DNA from: UBA7672 sp040398425
GTDB taxonomy: Bacteria > Pseudomonadota > Alphaproteobacteria > Caulobacterales > Hyphomonadaceae
Assembly (NCBI GenBank): GCA_040398425.1
Contig: JBBATZ010000010.1
Coordinates: 19,414 to 83,413, forward strand
Direction of reading: 5' to 3'
DNA: 64,000 nt
The position numbers and the translations under genes were made by a program. Below, in pieces: positions 26,533 to 35,852 of this stretch. Within the stretch, counting starts at the first letter, position 1; each line of letters starts with the position of its first letter. The notes under the pieces were generated by a model, which ran no database searches, was not told where the DNA came from, and saw nothing but the letters and a program-made list of their open reading frames with translations.

Positions 26533-28869
26533 ATGCCCTTCCCCGCTGTCCATCCCGCGCTTGACCGCGCCCTTTCCGCGCGTGGTTATGCTGAGCCGAC
26601 GCCTGTCCAGCTCGCTGTCGTCGAAGCCGACCAGAACCCGGATCGTCGCAATGCCGACCTGCTGGTCTCCGCCCAGACCGGTTCGGGCAAGACGGTAGCC
26701 TTTGGCCTCGCCATGGCCTCCAACCTCCTCGGTACGGCCGAGCGCTTCGAACGCGCCTCCAAGCCGCTCGCCCTAGTGATCGCGCCAACGCGCGAACTGG
26801 CGATCCAGATCGGCCGCGAGTTCGATTGGCTCTATGCGGACACTGGCGCGAAGATCGTGCAGTGCGTCGGCGGCATGAGCGTGCGCGGCGAACAGGGCCA
26901 GCTCGAGCGCGGCGCCCACATCATCATCGGCACGCCAGGCCGCCTCAACGACCACCTCTCCAAAGGCTATCTCGATCTCACCGATCTTCGCGTCGCCGTG
27001 CTCGACGAAGCCGACGAGATGCTCGATCTGGGTTTCCGGGAAGAACTCGAAACGCTGCTGACCGCGACGCCGGAATCGCGCCGCACCCTGCTGTTCTCTG
27101 CCACAATCGCACGCGGCATTGCTTTGCTCGCGAAGAACTACCAGCGCGACGCCCTCCGCATCGATACGACCAGTGCGACCGAGCCACATGGCGACATCGA
27201 CTATCGCGCCATCCGCATCATGCCGGGCGATGTCGAGCGCGGCGTTGTCAACGTGCTGCGTTATTATGATCCCGAACGAGCACTGGTGTTCTGCCACACA
27301 CGCGAAGCCGTCCGTCACCTCCATGCCGCCCTGCGCGAGCGCGGTTTCCATGCCGTCTCGCTCTCCGGCGAGATGGGCCAGCGCGAACGCAACGAAGCGC
27401 TGCAATCCCTGCGCGATGGCCATGCCAAAGTCTGCGTCGCGACCGACGTCGCCGCGCGCGGCCTCGACCTGCCGAATCTCAGCCTGGTCATCCACGCGGA
27501 CCTGCCCACCAACAAGGCCACCCTGCTACACCGCTCGGGCCGCACCGGCCGCGCCGGCAAGAAGGGCGCGTCCGTGTTGCTCGTGCCCCACATCAAGCGC
27601 CGCCGCACCGAAGCGGTGTTGCAGTCCGCCAACATCACCGCCACCTGGGCCGGCCCGCCCAGCGCTGACGAGATTCGCGCGCAGGATCGCCAGCGCCTGC
27701 TGCAACACCCCGCGCTGACCGCCACGATCGACGAAGACGACCAGAAGCTCGCGCGCCAGATGGCTGAAACAGTTACCGCCGAACAACTTGCTGGCGCGCT
27801 GATCGGCCTGCTCCGTGCTGACCTGCCCGAACCTGAAGACCTCTCCGACGACGCGCGCATGCGCGACACGCAGAGTCGCGAGCCGCGTGAACGTGCCGCC
27901 CCTCAATCGCGCGCGGAGCGTGGCTTCGTGGAGTCCGAAGGTGATGGCGTCTGGTTCCGTCTCAATGTCGGCCGCAGCCGCAATGCCGATCCGAAATGGA
28001 TCCTACCGCTGATCTGCCGCCTGGGTCAGGTGACCAAGGCTGAGATCGGTCCGATCCGTATCTTCGACGACGAGACGAAGTTCGAGATCGTCGGTCGCGC
28101 TGCTTCAGCCTTTGCCGACGCGGTGAAACTCACCGGCGATGACGAAGTCCAGATCGAACCCAGCAGCGCGCCGCGCGCTGGTGAAACAACACACCCGCTG
28201 CGCGCCAAGCGTGATGGCTTCCGCGCCGACCGCGGCCCGCGTGAAGATCGTCCCAAGCGCGACTTCGGCGATCGTCCGCCCCGCGAGAAACACGATTTCG
28301 GCGACCGACCTGCTCGCGAACCGCGAGCCGATGCGCGACCACCGCGTGAAGACTTCAAGCAGACCGGCCGCGACGAAGCCCGCGCCGCGCGCTACCAGCA
28401 GCGCGACAATGAACGCGCCAAGCTGGCGTCAGACCCGGTCTATGCGTCGCTTGGTACGCCCGAAACGACACGCCCCAGCAGCCCGCCGCCGAAGCATCCG
28501 AGCGGCATGAACCGCAAGGAGCGCCGCGACGCCGCCCGCGCCGAAGGCAAGATCGCGCCGCTGGGCGTCGAAACGCCGAACCGCTCGGAGACACCCAAGC
28601 GCACCTGGACGCCAGATGCAGACCGCGCTCCCCGCGGAGACCGCACGGAACGGCGCCCACGTCCGGATGGCGCGCGCAGCGAATACACAAAGCCCGAGGG
28701 CTTCAAGCCGCGCGGCTCCAAGCCCGCTGACGGCAAACCGTTCAAGGCGCGTGGCGACAAGCCCTTCAAGGCCCGCGGTGACAAGCCGTTCGGCAAACCG
28801 TTCGCCGGCAAGCCTGGCGGAAAGCCCTTTCGTGGCAAGCCGGCGGGCAAGCGCGACTCGCGCGGCTGA
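26533..28869 (+). CDS. DEAD-box RNA helicase with DbpA-type RNA-binding domain
   Basis: 778 residues from the ATG at 26533. Helicase core with Q motif GYAEPTPVQ, Walker A AQTGSGKT, PTREL, DEAD, SAT, and the C-terminal HRSGRTGR. After about residue 470 comes a DbpA_CTD-like RRM (WFRLNVGRSRNADPKWILP). The last ~200 residues are a low-complexity Arg/Asp/Lys/Pro/Gly tail with repeated GDKPFKAR and GKPFxGKP units, likely disordered and RNA-binding. DbpA-like helicases act in 50S assembly and RNA turnover. The frame reaches back to 26443, but 26533 matches the helicase N-terminus. Confidence 0.94.
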   Translation: MPFPAVHPALDRALSARGYAEPTPVQLAVVEADQNPDRRNADLLVSAQTGSGKTVAFGLAMASNLLGTAERFERASKPLALVIAPTRELAIQIGREFDWLYADTGAKIVQCVGGMSVRGEQGQLERGAHIIIGTPGRLNDHLSKGYLDLTDLRVAVLDEADEMLDLGFREELETLLTATPESRRTLLFSATIARGIALLAKNYQRDALRIDTTSATEPHGDIDYRAIRIMPGDVERGVVNVLRYYDPERALVFCHTREAVRHLHAALRERGFHAVSLSGEMGQRERNEALQSLRDGHAKVCVATDVAARGLDLPNLSLVIHADLPTNKATLLHRSGRTGRAGKKGASVLLVPHIKRRRTEAVLQSANITATWAGPPSADEIRAQDRQRLLQHPALTATIDEDDQKLARQMAETVTAEQLAGALIGLLRADLPEPEDLSDDARMRDTQSREPRERAAPQSRAERGFVESEGDGVWFRLNVGRSRNADPKWILPLICRLGQVTKAEIGPIRIFDDETKFEIVGRAASAFADAVKLTGDDEVQIEPSSAPRAGETTHPLRAKRDGFRADRGPREDRPKRDFGDRPPREKHDFGDRPAREPRADARPPREDFKQTGRDEARAARYQQRDNERAKLASDPVYASLGTPETTRPSSPPPKHPSGMNRKERRDAARAEGKIAPLGVETPNRSETPKRTWTPDADRAPRGDRTERRPRPDGARSEYTKPEGFKPRGSKPADGKPFKARGDKPFKARGDKPFGKPFAGKPGGKPFRGKPAGKRDSRG

Positions 28870-28884
28870 CCGCGAAGTCGAGCC

Positions 28885-29859
28885 TCAGCCAATCGATTGC
28901 GCAGCAATCTCGAACGACCGCAGCCGCTTCTGGTGATCCCAGATCGAGCCCGTGACCATCAGCTCATCCGCGCCCGTGCGCGCGATGAAATCGGCGATGC
29001 CGCGTTTGACTTTTTCAGGACCGCCCACCACCGAACATGACAGCGCCTGCGCAATGCCGTGCTCCACCATCGGATCAAGCTGCAGACCAGCCTTGGGCGG
29101 CGGCATCTTGCCGGGTCGACCGAGGCGCAGGTTGGCGAAGGCCTGCTGGATCGATGTGAACTGCAGCTTGGCGTCCTCGTCCGTCTCGGCGGCGATGACA
29201 TTGAGCCCCAGCATTACATACGGCTCCTGCAAGCGCGGAGAGGGTTGGAAGCGCTCGCGGTAGATGTGGATTGCATCCATCATGTCGCCGGGCGCGAAGT
29301 GAGATGCGAACGCGTAAGGTAATCCGAGATGCGCGGCGAGTTGGGCGCCAAACGTCGATGAACCGAGAATCCACATGTCCACCTGGGCCCCTGACCCCGG
29401 CACGGCCTGAATCGTCTGGCCAGGCACCGGGGGCTCGAACCAGTTCATCAGCTCCACGACGTCCTGCGGGAATGTGTCCGCCCCGCCCATGTAGCGGCGC
29501 AGCGCTCGCATGGTGGCCTGATCCGTTCCTGGCGCACGGCCTAGTCCTAGATCAATTCGGCCGGGGTGAAGCTCCGCCAGCGTGCCGAAAGCCTCGGCCA
29601 CCATCAGCGGCGCATGATTGGGCAGCATGATGCCGCCCGAGCCGACGCGGATCGTGCTGGTGCCTGCCGCAACATGTGCGATCACCACAGCTGTCGCGGC
29701 GCTGGCGATCCCCGGCATGTTGTGGTGCTCCGCCAGCCAGAACCGGTTGTAGCCCAGTTTCTCGGCATGGCGTGCCAGATCGAGGCTGTTCTGCAACGCC
29801 TCCCGGACGGTTGAGCCTTCGACGACAGGGGCGAGATCAAGAACGGATAGCTTTGTCAT
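28885..29859 (-). CDS. LLM class flavin-dependent oxidoreductase
   Basis: Luciferase-like monooxygenase family, 324 residues from the ATG at 29859 (an ATG at 29868 adds three). RFWLAEHHNMPGIASAA near residue 40 and the GSGGIMLPNHAPL and LGLGRAPGTD motifs are diagnostic of the YhbW-like group. It uses reduced flavin and oxygen; substrate unknown. Divergent from the hypothetical at 29896, sharing about 36 bp. Confidence 0.9.
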   Translation of the reverse strand: MTKLSVLDLAPVVEGSTVREALQNSLDLARHAEKLGYNRFWLAEHHNMPGIASAATAVVIAHVAAGTSTIRVGSGGIMLPNHAPLMVAEAFGTLAELHPGRIDLGLGRAPGTDQATMRALRRYMGGADTFPQDVVELMNWFEPPVPGQTIQAVPGSGAQVDMWILGSSTFGAQLAAHLGLPYAFASHFAPGDMMDAIHIYRERFQPSPRLQEPYVMLGLNVIAAETDEDAKLQFTSIQQAFANLRLGRPGKMPPPKAGLQLDPMVEHGIAQALSCSVVGGPEKVKRGIADFIARTGADELMVTGSIWDHQKRLRSFEIAAQSIG

Positions 29860-29895
29860 GGCCGACATATAGGCGTTACCTCGCGAGGCGCTAGG

Positions 29896-30708
29896 ATGCG
29901 GAACTCAATGACGGGTGCAGATTCGGTGACAGAAGCAGACGGCATGGGTCCTAAGGGCATGGCTGCCGCGCATATCGCGCGCGAATTCTTCGGCGTGCAG
30001 CTGCATTACGCCGATGTGCTGTCAGCAAAGGCAGGCATCCCCCTTGTCGAGTCGATAACCTTTCACACCAATTTTCACCGGCTCTTTGCCTACGGAAACC
30101 TGTCCAAACAGCCCGCCGATCCGGGTTTCCTGAACCTTGCAGAACGGGTCGCCGAAATCCGCGAACCTGACGGCCAACTCGACGTGTTGGTTGACGCCTA
30201 TGCCGATCGCCCGCCAGACCCATGGCCGTCGGACCGATTCCAGTTCGGCAATCACTTCGCCTGCGAAGCGCCGACCGACTCTGGCGTCGTCCGCATCCAT
30301 TTTCGCAATCGCTTCAACGAAGACGCGCACGGCCCGCTGCACGCCTCCAATTTCGAAAAGCGTCGCGCAGAATTGACAACGATGTTCGCGACAATCGTGA
30401 AGCGTTGGCCAGAGTCAAAAGCCATCGTCGGCCAGTCTTGGCTTTACAACACGCAAGGCTATCGCCGCCTTTTCCCGGCCGCCTATTCTGACTCACGCAC
30501 GCCGGTCACCGGTCCGCGCGCCATCCATGGGCTGTCGACCTGGGGGCAGTTCCTCGATTTCCGCGGGCGCGCCAAGCCGGCCATTGTTGAGGCGTTCAAA
30601 CGCAACCTCGACGCGTTGAATATCGAACAGCCCTGGCTCAGCTTCCCTTGCCAGGTGTTCACCACAACAGCGCCGATCGAAGCTTTCCGAGATGAGTACG
30701 GCGTCTAA
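29896..30708 (+). CDS. Hypothetical soluble protein, 270 residues
   Basis: No domain recognised. The N-terminal leader (MRNSMTGADSVTEADGMGPKG) may be partly non-coding, since an ATG at 29908 is also available. The body is soluble and rich in aromatic residues, with conserved-looking segments HIAREFFGVQLHYADVL, HFRNRFNEDAHGPLH and RWPESKAIVGQSWLYN. No signal peptide or membrane helix. It ends 4 bp into the tail of the convergent gamma carbonic anhydrase-like gene (30705). Confidence 0.65.
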   Translation: MRNSMTGADSVTEADGMGPKGMAAAHIAREFFGVQLHYADVLSAKAGIPLVESITFHTNFHRLFAYGNLSKQPADPGFLNLAERVAEIREPDGQLDVLVDAYADRPPDPWPSDRFQFGNHFACEAPTDSGVVRIHFRNRFNEDAHGPLHASNFEKRRAELTTMFATIVKRWPESKAIVGQSWLYNTQGYRRLFPAAYSDSRTPVTGPRAIHGLSTWGQFLDFRGRAKPAIVEAFKRNLDALNIEQPWLSFPCQVFTTTAPIEAFRDEYGV

Positions 30709-31229
30709 CCGATCCGCGTCAGGCCTTTGGCATAGCGCTTCCAGTTCTCGACATAGTGCAGCGCCGAACCCGTGATGTCCTGGATCTGCTGTTCCGTCAG
30801 TTCACGTACAACCTTGCCGGGGGCGCCCATCACCATCGAACCGTCAGGAATCACCTTGCCTTCCGTGATCAGCGAGTTCGCGCCGATCAGGCAGTTCTTC
30901 CCGATCTTGGCGCCATTGAGGATGATCGAACCGATCCCGATCAGCGTGTTCTCCCCGATCGTGCAGCCATGCATCATCACCATATGGCCAATCGTGCAGT
31001 TGGCGCCGATGGTCAGCGGCATGCCGACATCGGTGTGAAGCACCGAACCGTCCTGGATGTTGGTGTTCTCGCCGATGGTGATCGGATCGTTGTCGCCACG
31101 CAGGGTTGCGTTGAACCAGATGCTGGCGTTCTTCTTCAGGATCACGCGCCCCATCACGCTGGCGCTTTCGGCGATCCAGTGATCGCCCTCCGCCTCGGGC
31201 CGCACGCCATCAAGATCGTAGATCGCCAT
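30705..31229 (-). CDS. Gamma carbonic anhydrase-like hexapeptide protein
   Basis: 174 residues forming a left-handed beta-helix (about 20-135): repeats such as IGENTNIQDGSVLHTD, LTIGANCTIGHMVMMHG and IGIGSIILNGAKIG. The three His typical of the zinc site (in VLHTD, IGHM and MMHG) are present. PaaY/YrdA-type proteins may hydrate CO2 or hydrolyse thioesters. AAGGA lies about 9 nt upstream of the ATG. Confidence 0.88.
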   Translation of the reverse strand: MAIYDLDGVRPEAEGDHWIAESASVMGRVILKKNASIWFNATLRGDNDPITIGENTNIQDGSVLHTDVGMPLTIGANCTIGHMVMMHGCTIGENTLIGIGSIILNGAKIGKNCLIGANSLITEGKVIPDGSMVMGAPGKVVRELTEQQIQDITGSALHYVENWKRYAKGLTRIG

Positions 31230-31659
31230 CCCATTGTTCCTTTTCGGTCACGCTCACGCACGAAGTAATCCAGCAACTGCAAACGACTCGAAACGCGGCG
31301 CCGCTGTCATGCCACTGCAACAATCCGCGCCGAAACAGGCAAACACGCAGTCGGCGCGGAACTGTATCTTTATAGTTCCGTTAATGCCGTTCTAGTCTAC
31401 TGCTAGGAAAGCTGATTCGATGTCGACCGCCGCTGGCGCTGATCGGAATCGAGAACGGGGAAATGGATTGAGTCGACCGCACACGGTTGCACCATCCTTC
31501 TACGCTGCAGCAGGCCGCCTCATGCGGCGGCCGCCACCACCCATAATTGCTGCATCCCGGCTCAATCTGAACCGGCTCGTCCAACGCCGCGGCGCCTCAC
31601 AGGCCTGCGGTGTTTTTGTTTTCTGCCTGCCTCACACCGACTGACAGAGGAGTACCTCC
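31230..31659. other. 430-bp intergenic region, no gene recognised
   Basis: Between the divergent carbonic anhydrase-like gene and phoH. It contains a GC-rich inverted repeat GGCCGCC/GGCGGCC at 31513-31532 without a T-run, and no convincing coding frame. It presumably carries the promoters of both neighbours. Confidence 0.5.
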
Positions 31660-32490
31660 ATGGGTAAAAGATCCGCCGTCCGCCGCGTCCGCGCCGAGTA
31701 TCAAGGCCGCCGTGACCGTGACAATGGCGCTGTTCATCTCAGCGTCATCGAAGGCGGATGGGATCCCATGGCAGACGACCAGCGCCATGCGCGAAAGCGG
31801 AAGCGCGCACCGGCGCCGAACACTCACCAGCACGCCGAGCACCGCGAACCGCAACGCGAGCAAGCCTACGTCAAAAACGTCATGCCGAAGTCGGAGGGCC
31901 AGGCGCGCCTGATCGAAGCCATCGAACGCTCGAACCTCGTGCTTGCGCTCGGACCAGCCGGCACAGGCAAGACCTATCTCGCCATCGCAAAGGCGGTTGA
32001 AGCCCTGCGCGCCGGCAAGATTGGCCGTATCGTCCTCTGCCGTCCCGCCGTAGACGCCGGCGAGAATATCGGCTTCCTGCCCGGCGACATGGAGGAGAAA
32101 CTCGCCCCCTACCTTCGCCCCCTCTACGACGCGTTGCAGGACCGCATGTCAGCCAAGCAGGTGAAGGCGATGATCGCCGAAGGCCAGATTGAGATCGCCT
32201 CGGTCGGCTTCATGCGCGGCCGCACTTTGAACAACGCATTTATCGTGGTCGATGAGGCGCAGAACTGCACCTACGTCCAGCTCAAGATGATCCTCACGCG
32301 CCTCGGCTGGAATTCCAAAATGATTGTGACCGGCGACCCGGCGCAGTCCGACCTCCTGCCAGAGCTCTCAGGGCTCGCGCCTATCGCCGACCGCATCGAG
32401 TCCCTGGGCGGCGATGTCGGCGTCGTGCGCCTCCAGCAGGGCGACGTCGTCCGCCACCCCCTCGTCGCCAAGATGCTGGACGTTCTCTAG
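31660..32490 (+). CDS. phoH: PhoH family ATPase
   Basis: 276 residues. After a basic, disordered N-terminus (about 1-75) lies the PhoH ATPase: Walker A GPAGTGKTYLA, a RPAVDAGENIGFLPGD segment, and Walker B IVVDEAQN, followed by the conserved TGDPAQSDL. It is a cytoplasmic ATP-binding protein whose role is linked to RNA metabolism or phosphate stress in other bacteria. GAGGAG precedes the ATG by about 8 nt. PhoH in many alphaproteobacteria lies beside ybeY; here it stands alone. Confidence 0.93.
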   Translation: MGKRSAVRRVRAEYQGRRDRDNGAVHLSVIEGGWDPMADDQRHARKRKRAPAPNTHQHAEHREPQREQAYVKNVMPKSEGQARLIEAIERSNLVLALGPAGTGKTYLAIAKAVEALRAGKIGRIVLCRPAVDAGENIGFLPGDMEEKLAPYLRPLYDALQDRMSAKQVKAMIAEGQIEIASVGFMRGRTLNNAFIVVDEAQNCTYVQLKMILTRLGWNSKMIVTGDPAQSDLLPELSGLAPIADRIESLGGDVGVVRLQQGDVVRHPLVAKMLDVL

Positions 32491-32639
32491 GCATCGTTAG
32501 CCCCCACTGAGCACCAGAGGCCGGCCCTTCACGGGGGCAGCTTCTACGCTGCTTGACTACCCGGAATCACTACTTTAGGTTGTTTATGCCTTGAGTTGAA
32601 CCCTGGCGGAACAGCGACACGCCCGACAGTAGTTTTCTC

Positions 32640-33400
32640 CCCTTTCGTATCCTCGACCTGACCGCCGTAGCTCCCATAGCTCGGGCGGCCCCCTATCTCC
32701 GCCTCGCTGAGTTGCGAGCTCAATGCCCGCTGCATCGCGACGAAGCCGGCGGCGCCTGGCTGGTGGGGCGGATGGCTGACGCCCGCGCCATCTTCGCCGA
32801 CAACTCCCATTACAGGAACGCCGACAAGGCCGAACCTGCCGCTATCGCCATCCGCCGACGTTGCGGATCTGGCCGCCTCCTCCAACGGACACGCCCACCA
32901 CATCCGCAGCCGCTTTGCTTCCGCCAAACTGAATCCACCTGACGACCTGTTTGGCGACGTCGCTCTGGCCTAACGCCGTGGAAGAAGAATTGCGCTACGA
33001 ACCGGCCGTGAACTTAACCTGGCGCATCGCCACACACGACACGGATCTGTCGGGCTGCCCCGCACACACAGGCGCGGCGCTCAACGTCTTCATCCGCTCC
33101 GCCAACCGCGACGAGCCTGCCTTCCCGGAAGCCACGCGGTTCGACGTGACGCGTCCGCGCGCCTCCCGTCATCTCGCATTCGGCGGCGGCGCACACATCT
33201 GTCCCGGAGCGCCGTTCACGCGCCTGGAAGCAGTATACTTGCTGTCGCGATTGTTTGTCCGTTACCCGAAATTGTGCCTGGCCGACCCAGTTGCGTCACC
33301 GCAGTGGCGACGCCTGCCCGGGTTTCGCGGCCCTGAAAGCCTGCGTGTGCGGACGGACTGGGCGGTTCCGAAGCCTGCAATGGCATTGGCGTCGATATGA
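32640..33400 (+). pseudogene. Decayed cytochrome P450
   Basis: Three P450-like pieces in three frames. About 32640-32840 encodes an N-terminal piece (LDLTAVAP ... RLAELRAQCPLHRD ... MADARAIFADNSHYRN). About 32863-32960 is shifted one frame and reads DLAASSNGHAHHIRSRFASAKLN, then a stop. About 32951-33400, again shifted, carries the K-helix EELRYEP and the haem loop FGGGAHICPGAPFTRLEA with its Cys. About 150 residues between (the B-I helices) are missing. Frameshifts plus an internal deletion argue against a sequencing error and for a dead gene. Boundaries are approximate. Confidence 0.75.
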
Positions 33401-33475
33401 ACGAAAATTGGGGGAACACCTTGGTCCTCCTGCCGTTTCATCTGCACACACAGACAACCCACCCAAGAGGCCGCC

Positions 33476-33832
33476 ATGTCCCTCATGAAAACGACGTTCT
33501 GCGCCTTGGTTGCAAGCTCCTCGCTCGCGGCCTGCAGCACCATGGACGGCTTGGACCCATCTCAACGTAACGCAGCGATCGGTGGAGCGCTCGGCGCCGC
33601 CGCAGGCGCGGCGGTCGCCGACGACGACCTCTCCGGCGCGCTGATCGGGGGAGCTCTCGGGGCGGCGGTTGGCTACTACACTGGCTGCCAGGAACAAGGC
33701 GGCTGCTTTGTCGGCGGCAAACAGGTCGCCTCACGCGACCAGATGACCTACGACCGCAACGCAGGCCGTTACTACTACGTAGACCCTGCGACAGGCCGCA
33801 CCTACTGGGACAACGGCGAATTCCGCGGTTAA
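33476..33832 (+). CDS. Glycine-zipper lipoprotein
   Basis: 118 residues. A lipoprotein signal ends in SSSLAAC. A glycine-zipper stretch (about 32-70; GGALGAAAGAAVADDD and IGGALGAAVGYYTG) is followed by a short Cys pair and a Tyr-rich end (RYYYVDPATGRTYW). Such zippers insert into the outer membrane or pack against lipid. An AAGAGG site precedes ATG 33476; another in-frame ATG lies at 33485. Confidence 0.75.
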   Translation: MSLMKTTFCALVASSSLAACSTMDGLDPSQRNAAIGGALGAAAGAAVADDDLSGALIGGALGAAVGYYTGCQEQGGCFVGGKQVASRDQMTYDRNAGRYYYVDPATGRTYWDNGEFRG

Positions 33833-33903
33833 GCTGTCTGGGTAACCGTTGAGCTTCAACGCGATCCATCGCACAGTCCGCCGGTCGTGTTACCGGAGGG
33901 GCT

Positions 33904-34827
33904 ATGAGGATCGCGTTTGGTTTGGCAGTTCTGGCGTTGGCAGCGTGCCAATCGCCTCAGAGCTCCCACAGCGCCATTCCTGCAGCGCCATCCGGTCTCA
34001 CGCCGTCTCCAGCCGAGTTGATCGCTGCCTCCAAGACATCGGAATGGCGAGTACTGGATCCCGAAAATACGTTGTACATGGACTTTCCCGGAAAGGGTCG
34101 GGTCATCATCGAGATGGCGCCGAACTTCTCCCCCAATCACGTCGCGAACGTCAAAGCGCTCTCGCGCGAAGGCCATTTCGTCAACGGCGCGGTCACGCGC
34201 GTTCAGGACAATTTCGTCAGCCAGTGGGCGCAAGCCGCCGAGCCGCCCCGCCCGCCAAAAATTGGCGTCGAAAAACTCACCGCTGAATTCACCCTGCCCC
34301 GCAGCACCATCAGGAATTTCGACATGCTGCCCGACCCCGACACCTACGCGCCGGAAGTCGGCTTTATCAATGGCATGTCCGCAGCGCGAGATGCCGAGCG
34401 CGTATGGCTGACGCACTGCTATGGTATGGTCGGCGTGGGTCGCGACAATGACGAGAACTCAGGCGGTGGCACGGAACTTTATGTCATCATCGGCCACAGC
34501 CCGCGCAATCTCGATCGCCAGCTCACCATACTGGGCCGCGTCGTGCAGGGTATGGAGATCATGTCGTCCTTCCCACGCGGTACGGGAGACGCCGGCTTCT
34601 ACAAGACGCCGGAAGAGTACCAGCGCTATGCCGACATCAAGGTCGCCTCGGACCTACCCCCAGAACAGCGCACGCCACTGGAGATCATGAAAACCGACAG
34701 CGAGAGCTTCAAGACGCTCGTGAATTCGCGGCGCTGGCGGAAGGATGATTTCTACAAGCAGCCCGTCGGCCGCATCGGCCTTTGCAACGTTACCGTTCCG
34801 GTGCGACCGGCAACTCCGGCATCTTGA
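33904..34827 (+). CDS. Cyclophilin-type peptidyl-prolyl isomerase, lipoprotein
   Basis: 307 residues. Lipobox ALAAC at the signal end, then a cyclophilin domain from about residue 55: TLYMDFPGKGRVIIEM, FSPNHVANVKALSREG, and a GRVVQGMEIMSS near the end. Insertions in the loops make it longer than bacterial PpiA. It probably assists folding in the periplasm. CGGAGGGG precedes the ATG. Its last 38 bases overlap the convergent membrane gene. Confidence 0.9.
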   Translation: MRIAFGLAVLALAACQSPQSSHSAIPAAPSGLTPSPAELIAASKTSEWRVLDPENTLYMDFPGKGRVIIEMAPNFSPNHVANVKALSREGHFVNGAVTRVQDNFVSQWAQAAEPPRPPKIGVEKLTAEFTLPRSTIRNFDMLPDPDTYAPEVGFINGMSAARDAERVWLTHCYGMVGVGRDNDENSGGGTELYVIIGHSPRNLDRQLTILGRVVQGMEIMSSFPRGTGDAGFYKTPEEYQRYADIKVASDLPPEQRTPLEIMKTDSESFKTLVNSRRWRKDDFYKQPVGRIGLCNVTVPVRPATPAS

Positions 34828-35198
34828 ACTCCGGACGTTGGTAGGCTGGCGGCATCTCCGGCATCGGTGTCAGTTGCTGCCGGCCTCGCGGGTCAGTCAC
34901 ATCGCGTAGCAGGTATCCCGCGAGCAGGATCACGCCGAGGATGAACAGCGCGATCAGCATGAGGATGATCACGCGCGCGAACGGCCGGGCGCGCAGCAGG
35001 CCAATTCCGCCGATGAGCGATGGTACGAAATACGCCGCGCCCAGCAATCCAAGCACGCTGCTAATCGCAACTATCTCGTCGGTGTACGCAGGGTCTGACA
35101 GCGCCGCGTAGCTGGCCTAGCAAGAGGCCGAACACGCCCAGCCCCACCGCCCCGAACGCGCCGTGGCACAACGCCAGAATTTTCAGCCACAGCTTCAC
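34790..35198 (-). pseudogene. Small membrane protein interrupted by a frameshift
   Basis: Read backward from a GTG at 35198, the frame encodes a membrane helix (KLWLKILALCHGAFGAVG, LGVFGLLLGQ) and hits a stop near 35065. Switching one frame near 35105-35120 continues as YAALSDPAYTDEIVAISSV into two more helices and a Pro-rich tail (QLTPMPEMPPAYQRPEF), ending at 34790. The 409-nt span is not a multiple of three. A one-base error or real mutation would explain it. The downstream half alone (from 35056) can also be read as an 88-residue ORF. The 3' end overlaps the cyclophilin gene by 38 nt. Confidence 0.5.
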
Positions 35199-35290
35199 CC
35201 CATGTTCCCGCGACCGCTCCCACCCAAAATTCCCGGTGCATCATGCCCGAGGCCGCGCTATCAGGGCCGGCATTCCAGACGGGACAAGCC

Positions 35291-35803
35291 ATGACTTTAG
35301 CGATTTCGACACTGATCAAGGACGCCAGCGCCCAGACGCTTGGCGCACTCGGCGGCATTCTGAAAAAAGGTGCCGACCACGCGGCCGCGCACAAACTGCC
35401 GGAGGAAGTGTTCCTCAATTTCCGCCTTTTCCCCGACATGTTCCCGCTGTCGCGCCAGGTTCAGATCGCGACAGACGGCATGGCCCGCGGGGCCGCCCGC
35501 CTTCTCGGCGCAGACCTGCCCTCGTTCCCCGATATCGAAACGTCGTTTGCGCAACTCATCGAGCGCACGCAGAAGGCCAACGCCTATGTTCAGGCTGCGT
35601 CAGCTGAAGTGATGGACGCCCGCGCGCAGACTGTCGTCAACATTCCGGTCGGCGGCGGCCAGGAAATGCCGATGACTTGCGCGGCCTACCTGCAATCCTT
35701 CGTGTTCCCGAACGTCTATTTCCACGCGGCAACAGCGTACAACATCCTGCGCCACAACGGCGTCGCGCTCGGCAAGCGTGACTACCTACGTCCACCGGGC
35801 TGA
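35291..35803 (+). CDS. DUF1993 domain protein
   Basis: 170 residues, soluble, helical. Pattern ILKKGADHAAAH, LPEEVFLNFRLFPDMFPL and a late PNVYFHAATAYNILRHNGV match DUF1993, a DinB-like fold of unknown role whose His residues may bind metal. The frame begins further upstream at 35243, but ATG 35291 with a GGGAC site is the better start. Ends 49 bp before the PhoD gene. Confidence 0.85.
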   Translation: MTLAISTLIKDASAQTLGALGGILKKGADHAAAHKLPEEVFLNFRLFPDMFPLSRQVQIATDGMARGAARLLGADLPSFPDIETSFAQLIERTQKANAYVQAASAEVMDARAQTVVNIPVGGGQEMPMTCAAYLQSFVFPNVYFHAATAYNILRHNGVALGKRDYLRPPG

Positions 35804-35852
35804 CGCCAAAGCGTCATGCAAACGTCGTAACCCTGTCCCGTCAAAAAGGGGT

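Noticed and set aside
31513..31532. GC-rich inverted repeat as a terminator
   Set aside because: No T-run follows it and no gene ends nearby on the plus strand.
31420..31644. Possible 74-residue gene before phoH
   Set aside because: No ribosome site, odd composition (PPPP, Arg-rich), no family; treated as intergenic.
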